From Pseudomonadota bacterium (GTDB taxonomy: Bacteria; Pseudomonadota; Alphaproteobacteria; Kiloniellales; JACOMY01), in contig JAKOWB010000212.1 in assembly GCA_029781795.1 (NCBI GenBank), positions 1-44,680 on the forward strand: 44,680 nt of DNA, read 5' to 3'. The stretch's first letter is position 1. The number at the start of each line of letters is the position of its first letter. Below, piece by piece: positions 1 through 9,554 of this stretch. Below the pieces are notes generated by a model. That model had not been told where the DNA came from. It did not search any database and saw nothing but the letters and a program-made list of their open reading frames with translations. Made by a program: the position numbers and the translations under genes.

Positions 1-120
1 GTCCAACAGCGCAGCGTTGGCGATCTCCCGGATCGCTCGAAGCGGGTGTGCCCGACCAACCCGGGCATCCAGGTCCACGTACGAGAACAGCGAACCAGAC
101 CTCTCATCAGACCCGCGCAT
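1..120 (-). CDS. IS5-family transposase, N-terminal 40 residues (partial)
   Basis: The minus-strand frame opens with ATG at 120-118 and stays open to base 1. The peptide starts MRGSDERSGSLFSYVDLDAR and continues with HPLRAIREIANAAL. This pattern (MRG.D...G.LFSYVDLE.RV...HPLR.IR...N.AL) is the typical start of DUF772-type IS5-group transposases, which cut and rejoin DNA at the element's ends. A GGGGGA ribosome-binding site lies 5 bases upstream. Only the N-terminus is present, so the DDE catalytic core cannot be checked and it is unknown whether the copy is intact. Confidence 0.82.
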   Translation of the reverse strand, partial: MRGSDERSGSLFSYVDLDARVGRAHPLRAIREIANAALLD

Positions 121-200
121 CACGTCCCCCAAGACCATGCTCAAGGAACTGAATCATTCTCAATCACGCTTCGCCATGGACTATTTCAACAGCCTGCTAG
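1..200 (-). mobile_element. IS5-like insertion sequence, left part only (runs off the window)
   Basis: The window begins inside an insertion sequence. The minus strand carries the start of a transposase gene. Between that gene and base 200 lies an end sequence which, read outward on the plus strand, finishes TTTCAACAGCCTG followed by CTAG (197-200). A TTGAAA-containing tip next to a CTAG tetranucleotide fits IS5-type elements, which duplicate YTAR targets. The other end and the second CTAG copy lie outside the window, so family and target duplication are inferred. The next gene starts at 210, so the element sits directly against it. Confidence 0.72.
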
Positions 201-209
201 ACTGGGACA

Positions 210-2123
210 ATGCGCGGCGTCTTCACCTATCTCGCCTTGTTCTGCGTCTCGGCGGGACTGATCCTGGTCTGCTCCGCCTATGGCGGCTGGGGTTTTCTGC
301 TGAACGCCGACACCCTGTCGACACCGATGATGGTGGCCGACTTCCTGCGCGATCCCACCAGCTTCGCGGACTGGTACCAGCCGCCCTCGCTCTATCTCTT
401 TCCGGACTGGCTCTTCGCCCTGCCGGTCGGCTTGCTGCAGGCAATACTGCTGCCACCGGGGCTGGTCTCGCCGGCCTATTCGGCGCTGCTGATCTTCGGC
501 TTGATCATGACCGGCGGGTGGCTGGTGGCCGGGGTCCGCGGCCTGCCGCTTTCGCTCGGCGCCGGTATCTTCGCCGTCGTCCTCATCGGAACCCTTCTCC
601 TCATGCTGTGGCTGTCGTGGTGGCCGGGGCTCGGCGGTACGGCGGGAAGCGGCCTGGCCCCGGCCCGGCTTGCCGAGGCTTTTGCCGCCAGCCTGCACGG
701 CAGCGCGACGGTCGCTGGCGTGATGACGCTGGCCTTGGCGTCCCGCGACTGGCTGGGAAGGCTCGGGACACTGGGGCGCCTGCTGGCGTTGATCTGGGTC
801 CTTCTGTCCGCACTGTCCGACTTCTCCTACGCCGTCCACTTCGTGCTGCCATTGGTGCTGGTGCTGCTGCTGCGCCGCCTGAGCGGGGAGGGCAAGTGGC
901 AGGTGCTTGCCGCTGGTTGCCTGCTGGCGGCGATGCTTGCCGGCGTCGGCATTGCGCTGGCGGTCAACGGCCGGGTGATCGGGATCTACTTCGCCCAGCC
1001 GGAGCCGATCACCGACACGGCGGCGGGATACCGACAGCTCATCGTCGACTTCTGGGCACACGGCGGGCGGGGTTTGCTGCTCGCCTGGCTACTGGGCCTG
1101 CTGCTGATGCTTCGCGGTGCCTGGCTCGTGCTGTGCCTGCTGCGGCGCCGTCCGTTGGCGGTGGCACAGTGGCTCGAGCTGGCCTTCGCCGGCAGCGTCG
1201 CGGCTGCCTTCGCCGCGCCTCTCCTCAGCAGCCGGTCATTGGAATGGCGCTACCTGCTGCCCGTGCTGGCGATACCGCTGCTTTGGCTGTCGCTGCTGCT
1301 CGCGGCCTGGCGGCGGCGACGCCTCATGCTTGCCGCCGCCGCTCCCCTGGTCCTGGCGAGCAGCCTGATTCTCGTGCCTCCGGGCGAGTTGGCGCGGGTG
1401 TTCGGCCTCTATGCGCAGCCGCCGACCCTGGAGCCCTGCCTGCGCGCGGCGGGGCAGCGGGTTGGACTGGCGTCCTATTGGGTGGCGAAGCCCGAACGCT
1501 TCCTCAGCGAGGACCGGCTGGCCATTGCTCCCATCGTGTCGGACGGCAGTCTCCACCGCTGGATTGTGCCGGAGAGGTGGTTTGCCGCGCCGGCAGCCGA
1601 TCCGCCGACCTTCCTGGTGCCGCATGAACTGGAAGTCGAAAGGCTGACCCAGCGCTTCGGCCGGCCGGATCGCGAACTGGATTGTGGCGAGCCGGTCTGG
1701 ATCTATGAGGCGGGCCTGTCGCTGCAGGGGGCGCCGCCGCGTCTGTCGGAGGCGGGCGTGACCATGATGGCCGCCGAACTGCCCTCGCTGACCGGCAAGG
1801 CAGAGGGCACCGCGCGGGTCGCCGATCAGGGTCAGGACAAGGCTGGCTTCCTCTCCTATGGGCCCTACCTGTCGCTGCCGGCGGGTCGCTATGAGGTGAG
1901 GCTGCGCTACCTCTCCGAGGGCACAGGTCATCGATGGGATGTGGTCAAGGGCGGTGCCCGGGAACGCCTGGCAGGCGGCCCGCTGCCTGCGACCTCGGAC
2001 GCCGTCGATACGATCAGCGTCGTACTCGACCTGCCGGAAGGGGCCGCGGACCTGGAGGTGCGGACGGTCTTTTCCGGCACGGGCCGGATGGAGCTCTACG
2101 ACCTCGAGATCCGGCCGCGCTAG
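210..2123 (+). CDS. Polytopic inner-membrane protein with C-terminal soluble domain, GT-C-like
   Basis: This 637-residue protein has about ten strongly hydrophobic helices in residues 1-395, followed by a soluble region of about 240 residues, probably periplasmic, with beta-rich stretches near the end. The first loop after helix 1 carries NADTLSTPMM and then WYQPPSLYLFPDW; an acidic residue in the first outer loop is a feature of GT-C lipid-linked sugar transferases. That likeness is weak and no family is assigned. The ATG at 210 lies 10 bases after the end of an insertion sequence, with only a weak GGGAC in front. The native promoter and perhaps the original ribosome-binding site may therefore have been displaced. 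The N-terminus still looks like a complete first helix. The gene ends in a palindromic repeat. Confidence 0.6.
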   Translation: MRGVFTYLALFCVSAGLILVCSAYGGWGFLLNADTLSTPMMVADFLRDPTSFADWYQPPSLYLFPDWLFALPVGLLQAILLPPGLVSPAYSALLIFGLIMTGGWLVAGVRGLPLSLGAGIFAVVLIGTLLLMLWLSWWPGLGGTAGSGLAPARLAEAFAASLHGSATVAGVMTLALASRDWLGRLGTLGRLLALIWVLLSALSDFSYAVHFVLPLVLVLLLRRLSGEGKWQVLAAGCLLAAMLAGVGIALAVNGRVIGIYFAQPEPITDTAAGYRQLIVDFWAHGGRGLLLAWLLGLLLMLRGAWLVLCLLRRRPLAVAQWLELAFAGSVAAAFAAPLLSSRSLEWRYLLPVLAIPLLWLSLLLAAWRRRRLMLAAAAPLVLASSLILVPPGELARVFGLYAQPPTLEPCLRAAGQRVGLASYWVAKPERFLSEDRLAIAPIVSDGSLHRWIVPERWFAAPAADPPTFLVPHELEVERLTQRFGRPDRELDCGEPVWIYEAGLSLQGAPPRLSEAGVTMMAAELPSLTGKAEGTARVADQGQDKAGFLSYGPYLSLPAGRYEVRLRYLSEGTGHRWDVVKGGARERLAGGPLPATSDAVDTISVVLDLPEGAADLEVRTVFSGTGRMELYDLEIRPR

Positions 2124-2124
2124 C

Positions 2125-2226
2125 GCGGTTTCGCTTCTGATTGAATCGAACCGCTCTAGCTACCTATTGATTTCACGCATTTTCTTGACGCGAACCGGCG
2201 TCCACTTCGCTCGAAAATGCTCTAGC
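2125..2226. repeat. Palindromic intergenic repeat (REP-like mosaic) after the membrane protein gene
   Basis: Two dyads sit side by side. GCGGTTTCG (2125-2133) pairs with CGAACCGC (2147-2154), with one bulged base. GCATTTTC (2177-2184) pairs perfectly with GAAAATGC (2213-2220), enclosing a region with further short dyads (GCGAA/TTCGC). The octamer GCTCTAGC occurs at 2153-2160 and again at 2219-2226, bracketing the second dyad. Elements with a GCATTTTC...GAAAATGC frame are, as I recall, dispersed intergenic repeats in Alphaproteobacteria. It could end transcription of the gene upstream. No second copy is seen in this window. Confidence 0.6.
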
Positions 2227-2314
2227 CGGGGCGCGACTCCTGGTCCTGGCCCAGCCCCCTTGCCACGGCGCGGGTGATCTCGCACTTTCGCGGGTGCAGC
2301 AAGGGAGCCCCGCC

Positions 2315-2719
2315 ATGATCGGCCGCCTGAACCATGTCGCCATCGCCGTGCCGGACCTGGAGAAGGCCACGGCGCTCTATCGCGACACGCTCGGGGCCAA
2401 GGTCTCCGCGCCGGTGCCGGAGCCGGACCACGGCGTTACCGTGGTCTTCGTCGAGCTGCCGAACACCAAGATCGAGCTGCTGCATCCGCTGGGCGAGAAG
2501 TCGCCGATCCAGGGCTTCCTGGACAAGAACCCCGCGGGCGGCATCCATCACGTCTGCTACGAGGTCGAGGACATCATCGCCGCGCGCGACCAGCTGAAGG
2601 CCAAGGGTGCCCGCGTCCTGGGCGACGGCGAGCCGAAGATCGGGGCGCACAAGAAGCCGGTGCTCTTCCTGCATCCCAAGGACTTCGTCGGCACGCTGGT
2701 CGAGCTGGAACAGATCTAG
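2315..2719 (+). CDS. mce: Methylmalonyl-CoA epimerase
   Basis: It interconverts (2R)- and (2S)-methylmalonyl-CoA in the propionyl-CoA to succinyl-CoA route. The 134-residue protein is a vicinal-oxygen-chelate fold of two beta-alpha-beta-beta-beta modules. Putative metal ligands are His7 (NHVAIAVPDL), Glu54 (KIELL), His78/79 (GIHHVCYEV) and Glu130 (TLVELEQI). I chose ATG 2315 over an in-frame GTG at 2294 because AAGGGAG lies 7 bases upstream and family members begin at this residue. The DUF1467 gene follows after 15 bases, the usual alphaproteobacterial arrangement. Confidence 0.93.
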   Translation: MIGRLNHVAIAVPDLEKATALYRDTLGAKVSAPVPEPDHGVTVVFVELPNTKIELLHPLGEKSPIQGFLDKNPAGGIHHVCYEVEDIIAARDQLKAKGARVLGDGEPKIGAHKKPVLFLHPKDFVGTLVELEQI

Positions 2720-2734
2720 GACGGCAGCGGTCCC

Positions 2735-2980
2735 ATGACCTGGTTCACCGGCGTCGTCGTCTTCCTGATCATCTGGTGGGTGGTGCTCTTCGCCGTGCTG
2801 CCCTGGGGCGTGCGGACACCGGAGAATCCGGAGACCGGCCATGCCACCTCGGCCCCGGTGAAGCCCATGCTCTGGCGCAAGGTCCTGGTCACCACGCTGA
2901 TCACCGGCGTGCTCTGGGGCATTGCCTACTGGCTCATCACCAGCGACCTGATCAGCCTGCGTCCCGACCATCCGCTCTAG
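2735..2980 (+). CDS. DUF1467 family small membrane protein
   Basis: This 81-residue protein has two transmembrane helices (about residues 4-25 and 50-69) joined by a polar segment containing PWGVRTPENPETGHA. The sequence and its place directly after mce match the DUF1467 family, which often lies between mce and proS in Alphaproteobacteria. Its function is unknown. It is probably co-transcribed with mce. In this genome proS does not follow directly; three accessory genes lie between. Confidence 0.85.
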   Translation: MTWFTGVVVFLIIWWVVLFAVLPWGVRTPENPETGHATSAPVKPMLWRKVLVTTLITGVLWGIAYWLITSDLISLRPDHPL

Positions 2981-3045
2981 CGGCTTGCCGGCCCCTCGAG
3001 GCCCTGGCAGGGTCCGGGAACAGACAACGAACGGAGGCGGGCTTC

Positions 3046-3681
3046 ATGTCAGGCTACTGCGACGCGGCGCCGGGGCACCCCTTCCACGGGCCCTATCACG
3101 AGAGCGAGTACGGCTTCCCGCTGGACGACGAGGCCGGGCTCTTCGAGCGGTTGGTGCTGGAGATCAACCAGGCAGGTCTCTCCTGGCTCACCATCCTGAA
3201 GAAGCGCGAGGGCTTCCGCCGCGCCTATGCCGGCTTCGACGTCGACCGGGTCGCCGCCTTTGGCGAGGCTGACCGGGCCCGCCTGCTGGCCGATCCGGAG
3301 ATCATCCGCAACCGCTTGAAGGTCGACGCGGCGATCGAGAATGCCCGGCGCATCCAGGCGCTGCGGGCGAGCCATGGTGGCTTCGCCCGCTGGATCGCGG
3401 CGCATCACCCGCTGGACAAGGCCGGCTGGGTAAAGCTCTTCAAGCAGACCTTCCGCTTCACCGGGGGCGAGATCGTCGGCGAGTTCCTGATGTCGATCGG
3501 CTATCTGCCGGGCGCGCACCGGCCGGACTGCCCGGTGGCGGGACGCATTGCCGAGCTGCAGCCGGCCTGGGCCGGCGTGCCCGGCGCCCAGTCGGCCAAG
3601 CCAGCGGCGAAGGCCAAACCTCAGCGGACCAAGCTAGCGGCGAAGAGCAGGCCCAAAAAGGAAAAGGGCAGGCGCAGCTAG
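3046..3681 (+). CDS. tag: DNA-3-methyladenine glycosylase I
   Basis: It excises 3-methyladenine from alkylated DNA. The 211-residue protein shows LEINQAGLSWLTILKKRE, with Glu39 and Trp47 of the base pocket. The zinc 'snap' residues of the family appear conserved: Cys5, His18 (PYHES), His158 and Cys162 (HRPDC). The usual EWG motif reads EYG here, a conservative change. Residues 183-211 form a Lys/Ala/Arg-rich tail beyond the usual length, perhaps for nonspecific DNA contact. ATG 3046 is chosen because GGAGG lies 8 bases upstream; a longer frame upstream would overlap DUF1467. The gene is convergent with the purine permease gene. Confidence 0.92.
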   Translation: MSGYCDAAPGHPFHGPYHESEYGFPLDDEAGLFERLVLEINQAGLSWLTILKKREGFRRAYAGFDVDRVAAFGEADRARLLADPEIIRNRLKVDAAIENARRIQALRASHGGFARWIAAHHPLDKAGWVKLFKQTFRFTGGEIVGEFLMSIGYLPGAHRPDCPVAGRIAELQPAWAGVPGAQSAKPAAKAKPQRTKLAAKSRPKKEKGRRS

Positions 3682-3912
3682 CTGGCCTGCCCGACGGGCG
3701 TCTCGTTGTTTGCTGCGCCTTGAAGCGGCGAGGGGACCGAGCTGGCCCGATCCCCTTGTCCTCGCGTTTCCTCCCCGATCTCAGGGCCGGCCCGGATCGG
3801 ATCTTGTTGACAAAAGGTGATAGCCCAGATTGACGCCGCCGTCATTAGGGAACTGCACCGGTTCAGCGAAAAATCTTGCTAAACCAAACACTAAACCCAC
3901 GCGGCCGCGCTC

Positions 3913-3937
3913 GCCCCCTCCCTTGCCGGGAGGGGGC
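3913..3937. terminator. Hairpin at the tag/azgA convergent junction
   Basis: GCCCCCTCCC (3913-3922) and GGGAGGGGGC (3928-3937) form a perfect 10-bp stem with a TTGCC loop. It lies 14 bases beyond the stop codon of the minus-strand permease gene and about 230 bases after tag. No U-run follows on either strand, so a classical intrinsic terminator is uncertain. It resembles hairpins at 15291-15333 and 32101-32126. The rest of 3682-3912 shows no gene. Confidence 0.6.
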
Positions 3938-3951
3938 CGCGGCGGTGGAGA

Positions 3952-5238
3952 TCAGACGAAGGCGAACTTCACCACGAAGAGCGCGGCGATCAGCAGCACC
4001 ACGGGGTGAAGCTGGCTGAAGCGGCCGGAGAGGATCTTGCCCAGGGCATAGACGATGAAGCCGACGCCGATGCCGGTGGCGATGGAGTAGGTCAGTGGCA
4101 TGACCAGCGCCATGACCACGCCCGGCGCGTACTCGGTCACGTCCTCCCAGTCCATCTCGATCAGGCCGCGCGCCATGAGGCAGGCGACGTAGAGCAGCGC
4201 CGGCGCGGTGGCATAGGCCGGGACCGAGGTCGCCAGCGGCGCCAGGAAGAGCGAGAGCAGGAAGAGCACGCCGACCGTCACGGCCGTCAGGCCGGTGCGT
4301 CCGCCCGCCTTGATGCCGGCCGCGCTCTCGATATAGCTGGTCGTGGTCGAGGTGCCGAGCACGGCGCCCGCCATGGCGGCGGTGGAGTCGACCACCAGCG
4401 CCTTGCCGATGCGCGGCAGCTTGCCCTCCGGCGTCAGCATCCCGGCACGGTGCAGCACACCGATCAGCGTGCCGGTGTTGTCGAACAGGTCGACCATGAA
4501 GAAGACGAAGATGATGGCGATGAGGCCGGCGTTCAGCGCCCCGGCGATGTCGAGCTGCCCGAGCACCGGCATGGGGTCCGGCGGCGTGTCGAAGACGCCG
4601 TTGAAGCTGCTGATGCCGAGCAGGATGCCGACGATCGTGGTGGCGAGGATGCCGAGGATCACCGCCCCGGTGACCTTCAGCGCGTCAAGCGCCATGATCA
4701 CCACGAAGCCGCCGATCGCCAGCAGCACCGGGGCAGAGGTCACGTCGCCCAGGGTCACCAGGGTCGCCGGGTGGTCGACGACGATGCCCGACTCCTCCAG
4801 CGCGATGATGCCGAGGAAGAAGCCGATGCCGGCCGAGATCGCCATCTTCAGCGAGCGCGGGATCGAATTCACGATCCATTCCCGAATGGGCAGCACGGAG
4901 ATGACCAGGAAGATGCAGCCCGACAGGAACACGGCGCCCAGCGCCACCTGCCAGGAGTAGCCCATGCCGCCGACCACGGCGAAAGCGAAGTAGGCGTTGA
5001 GGCCCATGCCCGGCGCCAGGGCGATGGGATAGTTGGCATAGAGTCCCATGGCGATGGTGCCGAGCGCCGCCGCCAGGCAGGTGGCGACGAAGACCGCCCC
5101 GCTGTCCATGCCCGTGGTCGAGAGAATCTGCGGATTGACGAAGATGATGTAGGCCATGGTCAGGAAGGTCGTGAGACCTGCCAGGATTTCTGTCCTGACC
5201 GTCGTGCCGCTCTCGCTCAGCTTGAAGAACTTGTCCAT
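3952..5238 (-). CDS. NCS2-family (AzgA/PbuG-like) adenine/guanine/hypoxanthine permease
   Basis: This 428-residue inner-membrane transporter probably imports purine bases with protons. It is hydrophobic throughout, with about 12-14 helices, and carries AzgA-branch signatures: TTFLTMAYIIFVNPQIL near the N-terminus, APGMGLNAYFAF, DLFDNTGTLIGV and GTSTTTSYIESAAGI. Length matches the family. ATG 5238 (MDKFFKLSESGT) is chosen over a start 12 codons upstream because homologues begin here and a GGGGGAG site lies about 7 bases upstream. Exact substrate cannot be read from sequence. It is transcribed alone, toward tag. Confidence 0.88.
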   Translation of the reverse strand: MDKFFKLSESGTTVRTEILAGLTTFLTMAYIIFVNPQILSTTGMDSGAVFVATCLAAALGTIAMGLYANYPIALAPGMGLNAYFAFAVVGGMGYSWQVALGAVFLSGCIFLVISVLPIREWIVNSIPRSLKMAISAGIGFFLGIIALEESGIVVDHPATLVTLGDVTSAPVLLAIGGFVVIMALDALKVTGAVILGILATTIVGILLGISSFNGVFDTPPDPMPVLGQLDIAGALNAGLIAIIFVFFMVDLFDNTGTLIGVLHRAGMLTPEGKLPRIGKALVVDSTAAMAGAVLGTSTTTSYIESAAGIKAGGRTGLTAVTVGVLFLLSLFLAPLATSVPAYATAPALLYVACLMARGLIEMDWEDVTEYAPGVVMALVMPLTYSIATGIGVGFIVYALGKILSGRFSQLHPVVLLIAALFVVKFAFV

Positions 5239-5341
5239 TGCCCCGCTCCCCCGCGCGCCCTGGCCAGGCCCCACGCCGGCGACTCCGCGCGCCCCGATGC
5301 CCTTTATGACAGGGGCGCGCTCGGGGGTGAGTCAACAGCGA

Positions 5342-6139
5342 CTAGGGCAAGGGGAGCCTTGCCGCCCAGGCGCGGGCCGGCAGATCGATGGGGCCCTTGC
5401 CCAGGCGCCCTGCCAGCCGGTCGCGGATCGCCGCGCGATGCTCGGCCGTCTGCTGCGCCAGGTAGCCGCCGGCCGGGCCGGCGCCCAGGGTGAAGGGTCG
5501 CCAGAAGGCTTCGAAATCGGGGAAGCGCATGGCGATCTCCAGCGCCTCGACGCGCGGCTCCGGCAGGCCGGCGGCGCGGCAGAGCGCCTTCAGGCCGTCC
5601 GGCGTGCAGAAGGCGAAGCGCGTGCCCTGCTCGATGGCCGCCGCCGCCGGGTCGAGGGCCGCCGCCGCCTCCCAGAAGGCGGCGATGAAGCCCATGCCGC
5701 CGCCGGGGTAGTCCCAGACGTAGAAGCCGATCAGGCCGCCCGGCCGCAGGACGCGGCGCCAGGCCCGCAGCGCCGCCGCCGGGTCCGGGATGAAGTTCAG
5801 CACCAGGGCCGAGGCGACCACGTCCAGGCTCGCATCCGCCGCCGGCGGTGCCTGCCCGTCGCCGACCTCGAAACGGGCCTTGGCACTGCCGAGCGTGCCG
5901 CCGGCATGGGCGACGAAGGCCGCCGAGGGGTCGATGGCCAGCAGGCTGCGCGGCGCGGCCTTCTCCAGTATGGCGGCCGAGAGGGCGCCGGTGCCGCAGC
6001 CGACCTCCAGCCAATCGGCGCCGGCGGGCGCGCCCAGCCAGTCGAGGAAACGCGGGGCGAGCTGGCGGCTCCAGCGGCCCATGTAGTCTTCGTAGCTGCT
6101 GGCGGCGCGGAAGGCGTCGTCGGGCTTGGCGGTGGTCAT
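5342..6139 (-). CDS. Class I SAM-dependent methyltransferase
   Basis: This 265-residue protein has the Rossmann methyltransferase core: motif I LEVGCGTGALS (about 43-53), acidic strand-2 end LAIDPS, and the post-motif region LNFIPDPAAALRAWRRVLRPGG. The N-terminal SYEDYMGRWSR resembles UbiE/Methyltransf_11 members of unknown substrate. The start at 6139 (MTTAKPDD) has a strong AGGAGG site upstream; a start 18 codons earlier lacks one. The substrate is not identifiable. Divergent from proS across 150 bases. It is one of three genes placed between DUF1467 and proS. Confidence 0.8.
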   Translation of the reverse strand: MTTAKPDDAFRAASSYEDYMGRWSRQLAPRFLDWLGAPAGADWLEVGCGTGALSAAILEKAAPRSLLAIDPSAAFVAHAGGTLGSAKARFEVGDGQAPPAADASLDVVASALVLNFIPDPAAALRAWRRVLRPGGLIGFYVWDYPGGGMGFIAAFWEAAAALDPAAAAIEQGTRFAFCTPDGLKALCRAAGLPEPRVEALEIAMRFPDFEAFWRPFTLGAGPAGGYLAQQTAEHRAAIRDRLAGRLGKGPIDLPARAWAARLPLP

Positions 6140-6216
6140 GGAAGCGGACCTCCTGTGCGACGAAAGGCCATGCTGCGGCCATACGGGAGCCATCGCAACC
6201 CTGGACCGCGCCAGCC

Positions 6217-6245
6217 TTTACCTCGCCACAACCCTGGCCTAGTGT
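6217..6245 (+). promoter_or_regulatory. Possible proS operon promoter
   Basis: TTTACC (6217-6222) and TAGTGT (6240-6245) are separated by 17 bases and end 44 bases before the proS start. They match the sigma-70 consensus at 4/6 and 3/6 positions. The place is right, at the head of proS-lolC-lolD and divergent from the methyltransferase gene, but the match is weak. Confidence 0.28.
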
Positions 6246-6289
6246 CGCCCCGCCTTTCGAAAGCCCCCTGAAACGAGAGTTCCAGCCCG

Positions 6290-7615
6290 ATGCGCCGCTC
6301 CCGCTACTTCCTGCCCACGCTGAAGGAAAACCCCAGCGAGGCGCAGATCGTGTCGCACCGCTACATGCTGCGCGCCGGCATGATCCGCCAGGCCTCGGCC
6401 GGTATCTACTCCTGGCTGCCGCTGGGCCTGCGCGTGCTGCAGAAGATCGCGCAGATCGTACGCGAGGAGCAGGACCGCTCCGGCGCGCAGGAGGTGCTGA
6501 TGCCGACCATCCAGTCGGCCGATCTCTGGAAGCGCTCGGGCCGCTACGACGGCTATGGCAAGGAGATGCTGCGCATCATGGACCGGCACGAGCGCGAGAT
6601 GCTCTACGGGCCGACCAACGAGGAGCAGATCACCGAGATCTTCGCCGGGGCGGTCAAGTCCTACCGAGACCTGCCGCGCAACCTCTATCACATCCAGTGG
6701 AAGTTCCGCGACGAGGTGCGCCCCCGCTTCGGCGTGATGCGCGGCCGCGAATTCCTGATGAAGGACGCCTATTCCTTCGACCTGGACTACGAGTCCGCGC
6801 GCGTTTCCTACAACAAGATGTTCATCGCCTATCTTCGCACCTACGCGCGGATGGGCCTGAAGGCCATCCCGATGGAGGCCGACACCGGGCCGATCGGCGG
6901 CGACCTCAGCCACGAGTTCATCATCCTGGCCGACACCGGCGAGAGCCAGGTCTTCGCCGACCGGGATTTCCTGAGCCATGACGTGCTGGCCGATCCACCC
7001 GACTTCGACGACGCCGCGGCCGTGGCCAGCGTGGTGAAGCGCTTCACCAGCCTCTATGCCCGCACCGACGAGAAGCATGACCAGGCGGCCTTCGAGGCGG
7101 CGGTGCCCGAGGAGCGGCGCTATGTCGGCCGCGGCATCGAGGTCGGGCACATCTTCTACTTCGGCACCAAATACTCGGAGCCGCTGGGCGCGCGCGTCGC
7201 CAAGCCCGACGGCAGCGAGACGGCAATTCACGGGGGCAGCTACGGCATCGGCGTGTCGCGCCTGGCCGGTGCCATCATCGAGGCGAGCCACGACGAGAGC
7301 GGCATCATTTGGCCGGACGCGGTGGCGCCCTTCAAGGTCGGCCTGATCAACCTGCGCGCCGCGGACGCCGCCTGCACGGCCGCGGCCGACGCGATCTATG
7401 CCAGGCTGCAGGACGCCGGGGTCGAGGTGCTCTACGACGACACGGCCGAGAGCGCCGGCGCCAAGTTCGCCGAGATGGACCTGATCGGCCTGCCCTGGCA
7501 GCTCGTGGTCGGGCCGCGCGGCGTGAAGGCCGGCACGGTCGAGCTGAAGCGGCGCGCCGGTGGCGAGAAGCAGGAGCTCTCGATCGACGCCGCCATGGCC
7601 AGGATCTGCGGCTAG
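6290..7615 (+). CDS. proS: Prolyl-tRNA synthetase, short form without editing insertion
   Basis: It charges tRNA-Pro with proline in the cytoplasm. The 441-residue class II synthetase has the expected N-terminal [13 protein letters not shown], motif 2 [21 protein letters not shown], motif 3 [11 protein letters not shown], and a C-terminal anticodon-binding domain. At 441 residues it lacks the roughly 180-residue INS editing domain of the E. coli enzyme, as is usual in Alphaproteobacteria, so mischarged Ala-tRNA-Pro must be cleared by a separate protein. lolC starts on the base after its stop codon, implying translational coupling. Confidence 0.96.
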   Translation: MRRSRYFLPTLKENPSEAQIVSHRYMLRAGMIRQASAGIYSWLPLGLRVLQKIAQIVREEQDRSGAQEVLMPTIQSADLWKRSGRYDGYGKEMLRIMDRHEREMLYGPTNEEQITEIFAGAVKSYRDLPRNLYHIQWKFRDEVRPRFGVMRGREFLMKDAYSFDLDYESARVSYNKMFIAYLRTYARMGLKAIPMEADTGPIGGDLSHEFIILADTGESQVFADRDFLSHDVLADPPDFDDAAAVASVVKRFTSLYARTDEKHDQAAFEAAVPEERRYVGRGIEVGHIFYFGTKYSEPLGARVAKPDGSETAIHGGSYGIGVSRLAGAIIEASHDESGIIWPDAVAPFKVGLINLRAADAACTAAADAIYARLQDAGVEVLYDDTAESAGAKFAEMDLIGLPWQLVVGPRGVKAGTVELKRRAGGEKQELSIDAAMARICG

Positions 7616-8855
7616 ATGGCCTTCGGTCCCTTCGAGCGGCTGCTCGCCTTCCGCTACCTCCGGGCGCGGCGGAAGGAGGGCTTCATCTCGGTCATCGCGG
7701 TCTTCTCGCTGCTCGGCATCTTCCTGGGCGTCGGCACGCTGATCGTGGTGATGAGCGTGATGAACGGCTTCCGTCAGGAGCTGCTGTCGCAGATCCTCGG
7801 CGTCAACGGGCACCTCGCGGTCTATGGCATCAGCCACCCGATCGAGGACTTCGACGCCGTGGTGGAGCGCATCCTGCAGGTGCCGGGCGTCGAGGAGGCC
7901 GTGCCGCAGGCGCAGGGCCAGGTCATGGTCTCAGCCAACGACCACGCCGCCGGCGGCCTGGTGCATGCCATCCGGCTGGACGACCTGAAGCAGCGCAAGC
8001 GCATCGCCGACCACATCGTCGCCGGCTCGCTGGACGACATGACCGGCGACAGCACGGTGGTGATCGGCGCGCGCATGGCCGAGCAGTTCAATCTCGGGGT
8101 CGGCGATACCCTGACGCTGATCTCGCCGCAGTTCACCGTCACCACCATCGGCTCCATGCCGCGCATCAAGTCCTACCAGGTGGTGGCGATCTTCGAGATC
8201 GGCATGTACGAGTACGACTCAACCTTTCTCTACATGCCGCTGGAGGCCGGGCAGCTTTTCTTCAAGCTGAAGGACCAGGCCAACGCCATCGAGGTCTTCG
8301 TCAGCCAGCCCGACCGCATCTTCCAGATCCGCGCCAAGATCCGCGAGGCGGCGGGCATCGAGTACCGCACGCTCGACTGGCAGGAGGCCAACTCCGGCTT
8401 CTTCAACGCCATCAATGTCGAGCGCAACGTGATGTTCCTGATCCTGTCGCTCATCATCCTGGTGGCGGCCTTCAACATCACCTCGGGCCAGTACATGCTG
8501 GTCAAAGGCAAGGGGCGCGACATCGCCATCCTGCGCACCATGGGCGCCACGCGCGGCATGGTGCTGCGCATCTTCTTCCTGTCCGGCGCCTCGATCGGCA
8601 TCGTCGGCACCATCCTGGGCGTCATCGGCGGCGTGCTCTTCGCCGAGAACATCGCCACCATCCAGGGCTGGGTCGAGGAGATGGCCGGCACCAAGGTCTT
8701 CGATCCCACCGTCTATTTCCTTTCCAAGCTGCCGGCCAAGCTGGACTGGGCCGAGGTGATCCAGGTGGTGGCCATGTCGCTCGGCCTCTCCTTCCTGGCG
8801 CCGCTGCTGCCGGCTTGGCGGGCCGCGCGCCTCGACCCGGTGGAGGCGCTTCGTT

Positions 8856-8863
<8 letters not shown>
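7616..8863 (+). CDS. lolC: Lipoprotein-releasing ABC transporter permease, LolC/LolE family
   Basis: Together with LolD this inner-membrane subunit extracts outer-membrane lipoproteins and hands them to LolA. The 415-residue protein has a first helix near residues 25-50 ([20 protein letters not shown]), a large periplasmic domain (about 50-265), and three C-terminal helices typical of MacB/FtsX permeases. Alphaproteobacteria usually have one permease, thought to work as a homodimer, so assignment to LolC or LolE is nominal. It overlaps lolD by 8 bases. Confidence 0.94.

Positions 8864-9554
<691 letters not shown>

Noticed and set aside
17..1627. A 536-codon plus-strand frame overlapping the first membrane protein gene
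   Set aside because: Arg/Ala-rich, no domains, crosses the insertion sequence end; the frame starting at 210 gives a coherent membrane protein.
2125..2154. GGTTCGATTC-like T-arm sequence (minus strand), suggesting a tRNA
   Set aside because: No acceptor stem, anticodon arm or D-arm can be drawn; it is part of a palindromic repeat.
3807..3835. TTGACA at 3807-3812 as a plus-strand promoter
   Set aside because: The hexamer 17 bases on is TTGACG, not a -10 box, and no plus-strand gene follows.
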